A stretch of DNA of 64,000 nt from Blasia pusilla (GCA_050084515.1 CM114272.1:14818001-14882000), one strand, 5' to 3'; shown: positions 11,690-24,684, counted from the first letter of the stretch. Numbers and translations: made by a program. Notes: generated by a model not told the origin, from the letters alone.

Positions 11690-12445
11690 TCAAACAAGTA
11701 ATGAGCTAAGGCGCGGATCACTTGACTGCCATCCCGGTCTGTAGGATGCTGACTCCTCCCTATAATTCATGGAAAACCCCATCGGATATATCACTGCTCC
11801 ACCAACCAAGACGTCGTAGGACTCTACATCAGTCACTATTGCCTTGGCTTGCACCATGGACTCATCTGTAGGATGTCCCGTGCGAATCCTTACCACGACC
11901 TCCTGTCGGGTGATATACTGTGTGGTACTCGTTCCACCCAAGGATGTCTGTATCCGGAATGGACAACGCTCCACATCGGCTCTTGTCAAGCCCAATCCTC
12001 TAAATGAGGCTTTCCTTAACATCAAGGGTTGCGCTGCTGAATCCAATAAGACGCACTGCAGACTAAAAGCTCTACCTCCAGGAATCACCAACTAGAAGAT
12101 CTCTCCCCAACTATGCAACAAAACAACAGCAGGAGAAGCCATAGCACGCTCTATTGCGGGTCTAGCCCGCATCTCCGCCATCCTAGCAGCTGCAGCGTGC
12201 CATGAATCTGACGTGGACGGCCCAAGCATCAGCTCCAAGGGTTGTTCTATCACCTCCTTTGCAATCACCTTTGAACGTGATGCAGGAACTCCAACTCCAT
12301 GCTCACATAGCGTAGCGGCCAGTCGGAAAACCTCGGTGGGTGTACCTCCCAACGTCTTAACATTAGGGTTTAGGGTATAAAGGAATGCGGTACGCAACGG
12401 TGGCCGCCCCCAACAACGTGCTCGACACATGCCCCTCCTAAGCAT
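11690..12445 (-). pseudogene. Retroviral-type aspartic protease, left gypsy copy
   Basis: Two adjoining frames (12445-12092 and 12091-11690) match the right copy at 53820-54560. The catalytic motif reads LLDSAAQPLML here and [11 protein letters not shown] in the right copy, so the Gly of D-S/T-G is replaced. Downstream shared blocks are [20 protein letters not shown] and YRPGW-S-D-R. The protease would mature Gag-Pol; this copy is probably inactive. Confidence 0.75.
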
Positions 12446-14149
12446 CAGAAATAGGAATCATCGTACTCGCTTCTCCCATTTTCTTCAGTGCCTGCACACC
12501 AACAACATCACCAACTCTCCAGAAACTCCGATCAGGACCCATCGATGGGGTCCTCATTGCCCTAGACAACGTGAAAGACTGAGGAAGCCTGGTCTGTTTC
12601 ATGGCTTTCCCTTGCTGTGGATCCAACTCTGCGGATGCTCTACGCGTCTCAATTGCAGCGGCCTCCATCTGGGCAACCTCGCACATCCAACCAGGATCCT
12701 CCATATCTCTGGCTGCTCCATATGATGTGGATGCCACGGATCTCGCATCGGGTAACCTCAGTGCTATAGTAGCAATCTGCTCTTGTAGGTGATGTATCTG
12801 AGTAGCCATCCCAGCCTCATGCCCGGCCTCTCCCTCAACATGTCTAGGTGGTGGGACTCTACCCAGGTGGAGCTCCCCGGGCAGCTCCACCACCTTATCT
12901 AGCAACTCTAGCTCCTCGTCCCCCAACGAGACCACCTGATGCATGATCTCTAGGCCCACCTAGACCGACTACTCGCTCTTGTGCCCTCTCTGGCCCTCGG
13001 TCTGGATGTAACTCAGGGTGTAAACTGAAATACCTAGCGTGTGTGTGACCATACCTCTAACAATAGTCATACTGATAACCTTTTGGTGCAGCACCATCTC
13101 CTTCGCCATGTTGAGGCACACGTCCATGACCTTGACGAGTGCAATCGTGCTAATGATGGGCTCCACCACATGACCAACAAGTAATCATAGGCGGGTACTT
13201 CTGAGCCGCATATGAAGGCATAGGTCTCTATGGCACGGCCTCCCGGTACCCTCCCTGAGCTCGTGCTGCCACAGTCGACCTATCTTGGAGTCCACGTTGC
13301 TGCATTGGTGGTGTAGACAATCGTGACTGCTCTTGCCCAGAATCCATGGTGGCTACGCTCTCCTCCGCCATGTTGCGCTCAATGTTCCCGGCGGTCCTAA
13401 AAACATCTCTCAACGTAGGGGAGGTGTTCATAAGAAGCAACCCTTGCCGCACCCATGTCTTCAGGGTCCGGTCCAGCATCGCGTACCATGATTGGATAGC
13501 TTGAGTCTCTGTCACCCCTAAATGATGTTGATCAACTGGCACAAGCGAGTGTAAGCCTCATGCAAACTCTCACCCGAGCGCCTTTGGAAGTCGTGGATAC
13601 TCTGCAACTTCTTCGTCCGTATCCGTAGGTAGCTCGCCCTCAACTCAGCGAAGAACTCAACCACGGGGTTGAACCTAAGACGAACCTGACTAGATGGTGC
13701 ATTTGCTCCAGTGCAAGTGACCCGTCCTAAAACATCACTAGTGGAAGAGGAAATAGCCTCTTATGACTCCTCATTCTCATTTGGGAATGGCTCTGACCAT
13801 GACACATAGTGTGGGTCATAGTATATCGCCATGCCTCGATCTCCTTAGCATATCTATAGGAGAACTCATGGTAATCGTCCATGGGCGCCCCCTCTAAATG
13901 TTGGAACATACCGTTCCATGTTGTCAACAGGTTGAACTCTCTAGAGTTCCTAGCCCGTTGTGAGTCACACCAACTCCTAAACTCCGCAATGAAGTCATCT
14001 AGCTCTATAGTGCCTATAACACCCAAAAACCTACGCGATCCTCTACCTCGATTGTCCATCTCATACGCCCAACTGGTAGGACCACTCAATGTGTACGGTG
14101 GATCACTAACACATTCCTCTACATGCTCCTCCTCGTCAAAAGACAACAC
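12438..14149 (-). pseudogene. Gag of left gypsy copy, frame-broken
   Basis: Frame 14149-13727 has IGTIELDDFIAEF-SWC followed by FQHLEGAPMDDYHEFSYRYA, matching the right copy ([32 protein letters not shown]). Frame 13542-13228 matches the Gag C-terminal region including REQGGYRE-like RAQGGYREA. A degenerate zinc knuckle (YDYC...YGHTHARYF) is encoded near 13080-13010. The linker frame 12959-12438 carries SFTLSRAMRTPSMGPDR, shared with the right copy. Gag would package the RNA; several frame breaks make it non-functional. Confidence 0.7.
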
Positions 14150-15035
14150 AGAAGGAGATCAAGGTGGTCTCTCACGTTGAGACCCTTGAAACCTCGCACC
14201 ACTCTGGGTAAACCCTCTAGAGCTACTCTCGGATCCACTACCTTGCCTCTCAAAATCCCAAAAGGACCCCATGATGGCCCTCATGCCCCTTGTGCCCTTC
14301 TCACACGATCACTACCAATCTCGCGAGTAATCCCTCAATCACTCAAACTAAACATGAGGCACTTAATCTACACTCTCTCACTATGACGTGTGTTGTGCGG
14401 CAAATCAATTGTCTATCATCTCATCAACAAACCATCCTCAACTCTGGACATCCCACACAGGTCTATGTCCCCTAAACCCATACATCATTGATGCTCTCAA
14501 CATCAGTACAAAATCCAATATCCCAAATAACTTCCCAATATCCAAAAATGTTGATGTCGCTCCTCGGCTACTGCAAATCTCGACCCCAACTTGGTCGTGA
14601 AGACAACTCCTCCAATCACCAAGTCGTACTCCTCTCGTACTGACGCCGCTCAAACCTCCTCGATGTGCGGTGCAGGTCCAGCGGTCCGGTGCGGCACTGG
14701 TGGCATGGAACGACTACAATTGGCACAACACTCAGAAATGGGGTGCGGCACTTGGCGGCATACCCTCATGAATAAAAAATTCACACGCTCTGCTCCTTAG
14801 TGAAGGAGCTTCTCTGCAATCGAGACGTTGCAGTGCGGCCACGAGCGGCACGGCGGGGCAATCGGCGGCGCGTTGCGGCTACGGACGTCACGACACGGTA
14901 CTCGATTGTCATCAAGCAGCTACCAATCACAACATAGCAGCATGAAATGAAAACTCAAACACCATAACCCGAGGTCACCTGCCATCACTTGTTGATGACA
15001 AAGCTACGATGATGGTGGCGGCCAAAATAAATTAT
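14150..15035 (-). other. Leader region of left gypsy copy (non-coding)
   Basis: No coding similarity is visible. The last 250 bases are GC-rich (ggcggc/cggcac repeats), unlike surrounding DNA. By position it is the 5' untranslated leader; the 5' LTR is not present on this side of position 15036. Confidence 0.4.
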
Positions 15036-15185
15036 CACTAGTGGAAAAGGGACTATATTAAACCCAGGTGTTAGTGACTCAGGTTACTAAGAGAACTACT
15101 AATAGTTACTCTACAACCAATCAAGTGACTCGTTTATTACTCATATTATTGTGGAGTTACAATTACTTACTAGAGTAAACTTGTA
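15036..15185 (+). repeat. Left CACTA terminus and subterminal repeats
   Basis: CACTAGTGGAAAAGGG is followed by clustered GTGACTC / GTTACTAA / AGTTACTC / AATTACTTAC motifs, typical of the transposase-binding subterminal region of CACTA elements. Confidence 0.5.
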
Positions 15186-16169
15186 GAGGGAAGAGCTTTG
15201 TTTTACCTACTAATTCATGCTTAAACGGCTTATGAACTACTTCTTCTTATGAAATTTATAATTATAAATAATGATAGGGTCCTCTTTAAAGCGCTTTAGA
15301 AGCGACTATATCTCAAGGGAGAGGGGAAAAAGGGGTGCTAGTATGGTTAGAAAAATGACCAAAACTAACTAAGGTAGGAGATATCTTAAGAAAGAAATGT
15401 GAGGAAATAATGTTAATTAAGTTTCTTAACCCTAAGTTTTTAGAAGCCTTAACCTGCGGGCTTCGTTCAAGCACGCTGTCGTTCGAAGGCGGGAAATCTC
15501 TCTCTCATTCGCGCACTCACTCTTCCTTTGTCTCGAGAGCTTTTTGTGTAAAAGGTGAAAGAGTGCCAGTGCGTAACCGTGAATCGAGTGGAAGTAGCCG
15601 TGGTTTACGACTTTTTTTATCGACGAACATTTTTTGTGAGTTCTTTGTTTTGCTGGAGAACTGTCGAACAATTTGTTTCATTTGTCTTGTGTTGAGATTT
15701 TCCATGAGTCGGGTCTGGTGTTTTGAGGCAATGCGTCACCATTTTCAATACGGCGATTGCTATTCATAAGGTGTCGAGAAACGATCTTTATGTGTTAGCT
15801 TGGCATTGTGGATCCAGTACGTTGTCGTCATCTCTTCATCACTTGCACTCCTCACGGTGAGTGCTTTGTATATTCATAGTCCGAAATCATTGCAGTTGGA
15901 CTCCTATGTGCATATCATGTTTTGTGTTTCTTTTGGATGTATCATATTTCTTGATGTTCTCATGTGACATTGTTCTTTGTAATGGTTGCTTTGTATTCTA
16001 AACTCCACATCAAACGTTAACCACAATTACAAAGCTATGTAAGTTTTCCTCATTGGCCCTTCTTCTTTTGCTCCCCGATCGCAAGAATGTCAAATTATCT
16101 CAATCCAATAGGTCACGCGGGGTTAGAAATCATAACTTCCATGACCGTTGCTACGGATGAAAGCTCATT

Positions 16170-16274
<105 letters not shown>

Positions 16275-17833
16275 CCAAGAAGAGGTCTCTTCAGCTCAAA
16301 TAAGTCTTTTCCTAGGAAAATAGAGGGCTAGCTTGACATACTAAAACTTACATCCAACTCCACACAATCAGTCATTCCAGTGCATCAATATCACAAGTGA
16401 GAATTTGTCAATTTCCAGAGAAACACATATTCTACCAAGTGGTTTCCAAAAATTTGCATCTAGGGACTCACATCATTGGTAGCTTAAGTATCATCTCCAA
16501 ACTTTTAGATTAAGAGATTGACGTATAACTTGCAAATGCCGATGCCGATGTAGTGGCCACCGCACACGCCGATGCCAATGTAATGGTCCCCGCATAAACC
16601 GCGAAGGACTTGCCATCCTGATTAGACTAAAATACGGCTGTACAGCTGAAGTGTTTCAAGTCTTTCATCTGCACTCTTCGCAAACTAATATGTTTTTCAC
16701 CCTTTTTGATCTCCCTGTCTTTGAGAGTGGTTGCAACCCCTCACAACTCCAGAGGCTGTCATTGAAGGATCTATCAGTGAGGACTCCATAGTTCCCCGGA
16801 CTTCTCTCTTGCCAATTGAATCCACACTCCAAATTACTGACATGAACTCCAACCAACATAGAGCCTTTCTTTTCGAGCTCCAATATATAAAAACAAGGAA
16901 ACAAAAGCACAAAATTCCATCTCCTCGACTCCAATGCAGTGAGTGCACCACCAACCCTTTAGAATCCCTAAAGTTCTGACAGCCATCCCTAATACCACCG
17001 TTATTTCTGTCACCTCGATCAGCATCCAGATTCAAGGCGATATTTGTGACCATCTGCAATGCTCTGTAACCCTTGCCCAGATCTTTTCCTGGAGACCAAA
17101 GTATGGAGTGGTCTAAAGAAACATGGCTGCCCCACGGTTCACTTGTTACCTGCCTGCCATAAACATGAGCTAATAGTCAAAGTCCTGGCTAGGAAGCAGA
17201 TATCATGGATGATAGGATCATAGCCAGACAATTCTTTTGGAGGGAGTAGTACCTGATCGAGGTAGAAGAGAGTAGGAGATGAAGACGTGAAGACTAGGAC
17301 AGTAGGTTCCACTTACACTCTCACCGAGGGCACTGCCGTGCTTCAAAGCATGTTTGGTGGCTTTATTCGCAAGAATGAATCCAAGGTTTCCTTTAGCATC
17401 TGTAAATTTTTCTCCCGTGTCCATTTGGATCTAGTGCTGTGGCAAGATTTCGTTCCCCATGTGTCAAGTTATGTCAACAAATCAATCTCCTAAGAGGCCA
17501 AAATATAAAATTAAAACCGTGATATCACAAGGAATTTCACCTTGCCCTCTATGAAGATTTCGTTGTTTGTACATGCTTAGGGTCATCTCGATTCTTGAAA
17601 TCCACAACATTACCTTCTGGCTTGACTGTGAGTTGATAGTTTGGATTGGCCTTGGTGAATATTGTGACTACCTCCGTGATTGGTTCTATGAACTCATGTT
17701 TTGATTGTTCTTCTTGGTTAGGGTATCAATGATGATGATGATGATGACCATGTCCATGACGGTATGAGAGAAGTGACTCACTCTCATAAAGTGTAAGTGT
17801 TGACCATAAAATATTGATGTAGAGATTCAAATG

Positions 17834-17865
17834 TTAGAACTTGGAGGGTTCACTCCAAGTTCTAA
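17834..17865. repeat. Perfect inverted repeat, 13-bp arms, 6-nt loop
   Basis: Arms TTAGAACTTGGAG and CTCCAAGTTCTAA are separated by GGTTCA. Part of the arm (CAAGTTCT) recurs a few bases further at 17876. No gene is close enough to suggest a terminator. Confidence 0.8.
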
Positions 17866-18224
17866 TCTCACACCAACAAGTTCTGATGTCACACTAGGAC
17901 GACAATAGTAACAATCCTTTGCCCTTTCAGCTTCAGAAGCTTCCTGATTTGTTTCAAAAGCTTAAGAGCGCATCTGTATGGAGGGGATGATATGTATGGT
18001 GACTCCTTTGTCTATTTGAATTTGATGTACACGTTTTGGGCATAAAAAATACAGAAAATTAATCTATATTTGTAAACTCCATTTTGAACTACTCTCATGT
18101 AGTTTAGTAAATATTTCACCAATTCACTTGAATGGAGAGAGAATTATTGTAGTCATTAAATATTGGTTTGTTGTAGCCTTTTGAACCAAGGAGAGAGAGA
18201 AGTCTTAGGAATGTAACATCTTTC

Positions 18225-19950
18225 ATGTCTCTGGATGGTATCAGAGTGATGGCGGGTGTTTCGTTACAACCAATGGCTCAAAACGAAACAAGGTACTTTT
18301 TGTCCAGATTGAGGAGCCTTTCTTTTGAAGTGAAGGTCAAGATCTTTACCATGAGCACGCCTTTTGGTCTTTTGGACCGTGTCCTTGCCCTCCCAGAATC
18401 TGCAAGGGCAAACATTTGCTACTTTCATGCTTACTTTGAGCGTTATTGGACCCCAAATAGGCGACAAAGGCACACTAGGAATTGGCTATTCCGCTTAGAA
18501 GATCGCCAGGTATATGTGCGATTTGTAGTCATTGTTATGTGGAGGGAGGATAGAGGAGCACTATAAGCATGGTTAATTCTTGGGGTCACCCGTAAAGTCA
18601 CCCTTCATATCTGTCATGATGCAAGGGTAATTCTCCCTGGGAAGGATCATCCCATAGTTAGGAAGGCACGAGCCTTGCTTGAATATGCGCGTTCTATTGC
18701 TGGGCACATGGTGGAGGTTATTCTTGAGTATTGTAATACTTGGGAAGTTGTCACCCCGGGGAACTTGGTATCCATTCCTTGATCTGTAGCCTAACTTGAG
18801 GCACTTCATATGGCCAATGAATAACATTTGTAATTGTAAACAATAAGACAATAAGAGGATCCATTTTTTGTAGTGATTGATTGAGTCACCGTTAATTTTT
18901 CTCATTGATGAAATTGGGCTTGACATCTCCATTGTGAATTTTTCAAACCAACACTAAGGGGATTGGAATTCGGTGTTGAGTGATATTTCTGCTAGATGGG
19001 AGCATGGTTGAAACAATGGCAATGGAATGGTTGTTCCATGTTTGGAGGAATATGCACAACGAATACTCAAGACGGAGCGATTTAGATTATGTCAGACATG
19101 GAAAGAAGCAGGAGGAGGCAAGAAAGTAGCCCCATCACCTCATGTAGACCCCAACCAATGGGGGAGATTACTTACGCACTTCATGAGCGAGAGTGCAAAG
19201 ACAAAGAGTGAGCAGATGTCCAAAGCACGGGTAGCGGTGACCAATCCAAACCTTGCAGGAAGAAAAGGGAATGCACCAATTGCAGAGCGCGTGGTATGAA
19301 TAATATTGAAGGACCCATCTTTAATTTCTATTACCACCATGCATATAATTTTGCAATTGGTGTTTGAGAGACTAAACTTGGTTGGTGTAACATATGTTGT
19401 AGAGAAAACAAAAGGGGCAAACCCCTACTAAGGCGCAGGTGCATGAGGAGGCAAAGAACCAAAGGAGTTATAGTACAAGTACAGTGTCAAAGCAGGTATT
19501 TGCATCTGGTTGCTTTAGAGTAGAGGTGAATCTAGTGTATTTCTAATACATGCCTGTTGATATAGACTGAGATCCAGGTCTTGTATTTCAGGCTACAGGA
19601 ACATCTGAGCTGAGAGAGATCTCTGCTTGATTAAAGTCTATGGAGGAGTTATTGCCTGAGTCTATGACTTACATAATTGATCGCATGGATGCATTCTCCA
19701 GGAGCTTGGACGTGCTAAAGGCAAGCATATAGACCGCTCTTGCTAATCAACAAGAGAACTTCACAAAGTTGATGGAATTGATTTCCATGAGCTTGAGAAG
19801 GGACCATGAGGACATAAGGGGTTCCAAGGAGAGATCGGAAAATCCAAGAGTTGTATCCTCTCCTCATGGAGTTAGTGATCGAGACCTTGCTCCTAGTAGA
19901 GCACTTGCCTCTATGCCGTTGAGTGTATCCTCTCCTCACCCAATCACCGG
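18225..19950 (+). pseudogene. En/Spm-type (plant Transposase_24-like) protein fragments
   Basis: The frame 19027-19299 contains WGRLLTHFMSESAKTK followed by SEQMSKARVAVTNPNLAGRK, then a GNAPIAERV tail. This matches the conserved core of the Ptta/En/Spm plant transposase family (W..L..Y..SE..K.KSE.NK.NR....H..G.K.FA). Frames before it (18225-18566) and after it (about 19615-19960, with a Met/Leu/Glu-rich coiled-coil-like part) may be other exons of the same TnpA-like protein. Stops and missing joins make it a relic or a multi-exon gene whose splice sites I did not resolve. Its place inside a candidate CACTA element supports the call. Confidence 0.5.
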
Positions 19951-20149
19951 ACCACCTTGAAGGGAGAGTGCACCCTCTTTGGAGCTGGTCACTATTGTGC
20001 CTTCGCCTCCAATTCTTCCACACGTTTCCGAGTGTTCATATAGTAAGAGGACTAGATACAATTGTTGGCATTTCACCAACTGGCCCAAAGAAAAAGGGAG
20101 GCTTAAAAGAGGTCAATGCTAATGTGTTTGCGGTGATCCTTTGAGTTCA

Positions 20150-21520
20150 GGTATGTGAGTTTAGAGTGATGTTGTGCACTTTACTTTGAAGTTGGTGAAA
20201 ATCATGATCTATTTGAAAGGGTAGTTAAAGTTTCTTGTTAATTGTGATTGTAGAGACCACAGATGAGGCCCCGGCCGTTGTAGGCAAACGCCAGCGTAGG
20301 ACATCGCGGAGATGCAATTAGAGGAAACCTACCATATCCTTCAGAAAACTCATTACCTACTGGAATGCACTCCATCTGAGCCGATGGTGTTTCCAAGAGC
20401 TAATTACTGCCCCAATGAAATGGGGCAGTGGTCGACGAGCCATCATGATAACTTGCTTTACCTACAACCTTCTACGTTAGGATGCTTACCGATTCTAAAT
20501 GTGAAGTCGGTAGCTTCAAAGAACTTCATTTTCTAGACGCAAAACAACCATGAAAGGTACCTGCTAAACGTCCACCTTCCCCACAACTTTCATTCGCTTT
20601 TTGCCTTCGGCCTGATGAAATGAAACACGCAAATCAGTAGCCATCTTAAGACTATCATAGCACTCAGCCAGAGCACAATAACCATATCACTTAGCCAGAG
20701 CTGCCTATCGCATTGCTCATATATTATGGATTAATGTACTCTCTATTACTTTTCTGACCCTCGGGCCCCAATATGAAAAGACTCATATTCATCATATTTC
20801 TTGAACTCTAAAGGAGTCATACACATGTCATTTCTAAAGTCATCCAGATTTTAGACAGTTCATATATGACGTGTATAAGTCATTATAAAGAAAATGACTT
20901 TGCTTATTAATTAGTGGAGGAACTTACAGAGATATTGATTTTTCATATGTAGCTGTCACTTGATTTCCTATTTTCAGAGGTGTATCATTCTCTAAATCAA
21001 ATTCAAGTGGAGCTCCTATCACATTATCGTAGTTATATACATGTGACTTAACAGAAATGCCGCTTATAAACATACCTTTGTGTATTTTTTATTTCTTTAC
21101 TCGAAAGCCCATCATCCCCAGATTCAACATGAGTTCATTTGTAAGTCCCTTATGACCCAAAGGTTGTAGATCTCTTCTTTCTGCCCACAATCTATAAGTA
21201 GGATAGAGAGGTTTTCTGCTAGAAATTTCAAGGTTACTATTTTTCTGTATCATATTTCATCTTCAATCCAACAAAAGAACCTGGACCTTCATCTATATCT
21301 TCTTTTATCCAAGTACGTATAGGGTTCATGCTTTCACATGCCTCTTCAGTATTAGCAGGTAGAGAGGGAACAATAGCGGTAGTCTTATGTAGATAGTCTT
21401 CGACATTTGTCCATTCATTCTCAGCCGTGAAGAAGTACCTTCTTATTAGAGGTAGTTCTGTTGCTAGAGGGCCTTCTTATTATCCATATTTCCAATATAG
21501 TAAATCCTTCCTCTCTGAAA
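20150..21520. other. No recognisable gene
   Basis: There are only short frames. Around 20790-20920, repeats of AAGTCATCCAGA / ATGACTT type recall the subterminal motifs at 37680-37700 and may be an older CACTA end. Confidence 0.3.
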
Positions 21521-21525
21521 TATGA

Positions 21526-21704
21526 ATCTCTCTTTGTTGAACCTCTTGGCATGAGGCGGCGCAACTATGGTCTTGCTTGCCTTGTGTGTGTAACCCAAGC
21601 CTCTCATTAGGAGAATGGGTTTGGTTTGACATTGAGAGAGACATGTGAGAGTGCACATATGTGAGAACTATGGTGTTGTGAGAGAGATTGGATCTTATTT
21701 TATT
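21526..21704 (+). repeat. Dispersed repeat, inverted relative to 38492-38672
   Basis: About 180 bp starting CTCTCTTTGTTGAACCTCTT and passing through AACCCAAGCCTCTCATTAGG to TTGGATCTTAT. It aligns along its length with the reverse complement of 38492-38672. The 38-kb copy has a TATA-like TTATAAAGAGAG just beyond the end. It is probably part of an LTR of another retrotransposon family. Confidence 0.7.
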
Positions 21705-21794
21705 GGAGATATTTTGGTACTTCTTGTCTCGTTGTTTGGATGCCATGAATTAGCATGGGATCGTGTGTGTTTGTGTGTGTGTGTTCGGTGATAG

Positions 21795-21834
21795 TAATGT
21801 ATGTTGTGTAGCGATGTGTATGCGCACGACAAGA
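21795..21834 (+). repeat. Partial copy of the gypsy A repeat end
   Basis: ATGTATGTTGTGTAGCGATG followed by TGTATGCGCACGACA is nearly identical to the last 35 bases of A/A' in the right gypsy element (59307-59342, 59933-59968). It lies about 90 bp downstream of the repeat at 21526-21704, as A' lies after B in the gypsy ends. Confidence 0.7.
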
Positions 21835-23580
21835 AGAAGAAAGCGTCAAGGTGTTTACAAGCACGAAAGGATACTACTCCCTTGCTCGGACCATTCCTAC
21901 AGCATAAGGACTTCGTAAGGGAATGATGCTAATAGCTTCGTTCATGATCTTTAAATAACCTTCCAACCAACATCAATAACAATGATCTAAAGCGCTTCTT
22001 GCTAAGTAAGCATCTATTGGGATCTTTTAACTACTTAAATCTACGGTTCTCTTGACTCTTACTGTGATCCCTATAAATTGCTGGTCTTAACCTTCCTACC
22101 TTCCTATCTGCATCAAAAAGTCACGTCTCTTCCAAGCCTAACTACTCTAATGATGTGCCGCTTGAAATCGCAACCAATCTTCTCTTCAATGCGAAGTCCG
22201 GACCTCTTCTTCTTCCTTTAAAGACGAAGCTCTTCCTCTTCTTCTGAAGACAAAGCGCTGCATTCTTCGCGCTTGTTCCAAGTGCTTTGTTCTTCCCTCT
22301 TTGTTCTTCCACGAAGCACTGCTGCTTCGGCTTGGTGCTTTGTTGAAGAGCGAAGTAATTCTGCTTCTTCTTCTTCATCGTGCTTCATTAAAGAGTGAAG
22401 CACTTCATGAATAGGTTCTTTATTCGTGCTTCGTTGTCTTTGCCAAGCTTCGCTCTTGGTCTTTAGACTTCGTTACCTCATTTCCCTCTTCTCCAAGGCA
22501 AATCCTTGATGTTCCACGTCTCTGCCTTATCCTAGGAGCTTCATAGTCAATTCCAATACTCCTCCATTCTCCCATAACACATAAATAATATTGAAGACAG
22601 TCTTGTATATACAAACTTTACTTCAAATAGTCTTCATCCTTGAAGAGATCCATACTCCGGTTGAATAAAAATATATTAATCTACAAAATTACAAAATTGT
22701 GGGTATCACAGGAGAATGTTAAATACTCCATGGACACCAAGTGTACTTTTTTCAAGCGCCAAATTTAGTTATGTCAATTATTTTTTTTTAAACTTACTCA
22801 TGTACTTTTCATCATTTAATTGATTGGGAATTTCCAACCAGAATTATCCTTCGAAATATTTTAGAATAAAAAAAATCTTTCTAAATTTTTCATATCCTCT
22901 TTGTATGATTTGATTTTCCAACTTTTGTTTTTTTCCCTATATAGATGTGCCCAAGTGCATCAAATGAGCTCCGAAGTACTATTATAAACAAAGTTATGTT
23001 TGACATCATCTAAACAAAGTTTTGTTTCACTTTAACCAATTGGTGGGATCATGAGATGTCTCAACACATATTTATAGGATACTTACATACAAAGGTGTAG
23101 ATTTGATCCATCAAATTCAAATGGTAAGGCCCAACCTAAGGGGACCATATCCAACTCAAAAAGAGGATGGGACAATGCATAGCAAAAGGAAACAACAGTG
23201 GATTTGTGTATTCAAACTCTTAAGACTTTCACAATTGATCCATCAGAATTTTGCCTATGTGTTATGAATTCTAATAGCTCCAAGAGTGACATCATGAAGA
23301 TCCCTCAAAGGAGAGCTTGCACGGTGTCTATGACCGCCCCGGTGAGGGGGTTTGGGGGTGTGAGGTAGCAAGGGATGGCCCCCGTGGTATGATACACACA
23401 TTGGTTTCATGCCTATTTAGTTGAATCCATGTTAGGGTCTTGAAGCCATGTTAGGTTTCCTTGGTCATTCTGCGCGCGCAACTTTTGGCTTGAGAGGGTT
23501 TAGGGTGAGCTTGCGATGTACAATGTGTGCAGATTTCAGTAAATCAAGCGAAGAGTGTTTCATCATGGATGCAGCTTCTG
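21835..23580. other. No recognisable gene; low-complexity CTTC-rich patch
   Basis: The stretch 22140-22450 is CTTC/GAAG-rich low-complexity DNA with recurring GAAGCACT and CGAAG words. Frames across it are Lys/Glu-rich and compositional. The rest is AT-rich, and 22690-23000 is especially so. Confidence 0.4.
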
Positions 23581-23645
23581 CATGAGAGGTGAACCACGTA
23601 TCTCGTGTGATTCATATGAGTGATTGTCCAATTTCTTCCAACAAT

Positions 23646-23657
23646 TGGTATCAAAGC
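23646..23657 (+). other. Copia-type primer-binding site
   Basis: TTGGTATCAAAGC resembles the plant Copia primer-binding site complementary to initiator-methionine tRNA (consensus TGGTATCAGAGC). It stands just upstream of Copia gag-like coding DNA, so the sequence before it should be the 5' LTR, though I could not find a partner LTR. Confidence 0.6.
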
Positions 23658-23674
23658 GCACGTAAGGAAATTTT

Positions 23675-23933
23675 GCAATGGAAGGAAAGATTTCCAATGC
23701 GAAGTTTGAGGTGGAGAAATTTAATAGGAAAAAAAATCCGGGTTGTGGAATTGAAGGAAAGAGACTTGCTGGTTCAGCAAGGACTGCATAGGGAGAAGAA
23801 ACCGAGGAACAAGACTACTATAGAGTGGGAGGACATCGATTTGAGAGTTGTTAGTTCAATTGCATCCCACTATATGAGATGTTCTAATATGACTACATTA
23901 ATTTTTACATATGAATGGATGACACATGTATAG
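23675..23933 (+). pseudogene. Copia gag N-terminal relic
   Basis: A frame overlapping 23589-23933 contains RDLLVQQGLHREKKP and EWEDIDLRVVSSI. These match the Gag start of plant Copia elements (RDLLVQQGLHKAL..KP....W.E.D..A.STI). The expected start, encoding KFEVEKFN, is in another frame near 23695-23720, so a frameshift separates them. No protease, integrase or RT follows; only a 5' fragment remains. Confidence 0.65.
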
Positions 23934-23939
23934 GTTAGA

Positions 23940-24684
23940 TGGAGAAAAAACGTCTTCGAATACTTGTAGGGATTGTAATTATCACAAAAATTCTCAAAAA
24001 TTCTCTTTTAAGCGTTAGTGTCAAATTGTTTTTTTGGAGACGCGACATACCAAAAGAGGTAGTTGTTTCTCCAAACATAATTACCCCATAACTCAAGCGT
24101 TTAGAGCACTTCAAAATTCATCACAATCTCATAAATGAGCAATCCTAGTATCAATTACAAAAATAGTAAGATGCCTCCCGATGTGTGGGTTAAATGTAAT
24201 TATTAAAATATATACATAAATGTATGAAGTAATAAATTTATTTAATTTTTTTCTTTCATTTCAAAATCTCTTTATATATTACATTGCAAGTGTTATTTTT
24301 TGGGGTTTCACAATGTATTTTCTTTCAATCATAATCTAGGTGGAGTTGCTGACATTGCTACAGTATTACCCTCTTTGTCTTATTTGGTTGCACCTTGCAC
24401 ATAATTTATATACTACAAAAAATAAATTCTAGACATATGGCTCGCCTAGGAGAGTTATGAGATCCAAGTCTAGCTTATCGGTAGACCGACTCAGGTTACA
24501 ACATTGTCAGGCTGAGGCCAGATCAAGGGTTTGTCCTTCTAGTAGGATACTCAGGCATCTTGCATGTGTTGTGTGGCCTGAGATTGAATCCTTGCTTAAG
24601 CAATGGCAAACCCACTCTTCACCATTAATTAAATAGATTAAGTGTCGTGGATACTGCGGGGCAATCCCCTACAACTCAAATCAG
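23940..24684. other. No recognisable gene
   Basis: AT-rich sequence with no supported frame, lying between the Copia gag relic and the second Helitron relic. Confidence 0.35.

Larger units (their letters stand above)
8276..15035 (-). mobile_element. Ty3/gypsy element with embedded DNA methyltransferase, truncated copy (left copy)
   Basis: Reading the minus strand downward from 15 kb, the order is non-coding leader, gag (14149-12438), aspartic protease (12445-11690), DNMT3-like domain (11460-10725) and start of RT (10170-9945). The RT palm, RNase H and integrase are missing. The 3' end then follows: a polypurine tract (AGGGGGGCGAG, 8865-8855) and the A-B-A' terminal structure (8857-8276). Gag, protease, methyltransferase and RT blocks each have a clear counterpart in the plus-strand copy at 49808-59968. 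The 5' end is cut off at 15035, where the putative CACTA element starts. Confidence 0.8.

Noticed and set aside
22142-22614. Minus-strand Lys/Glu-rich reading frames
   Set aside because: They arise from CTTC low-complexity DNA and have no domain or codon support.
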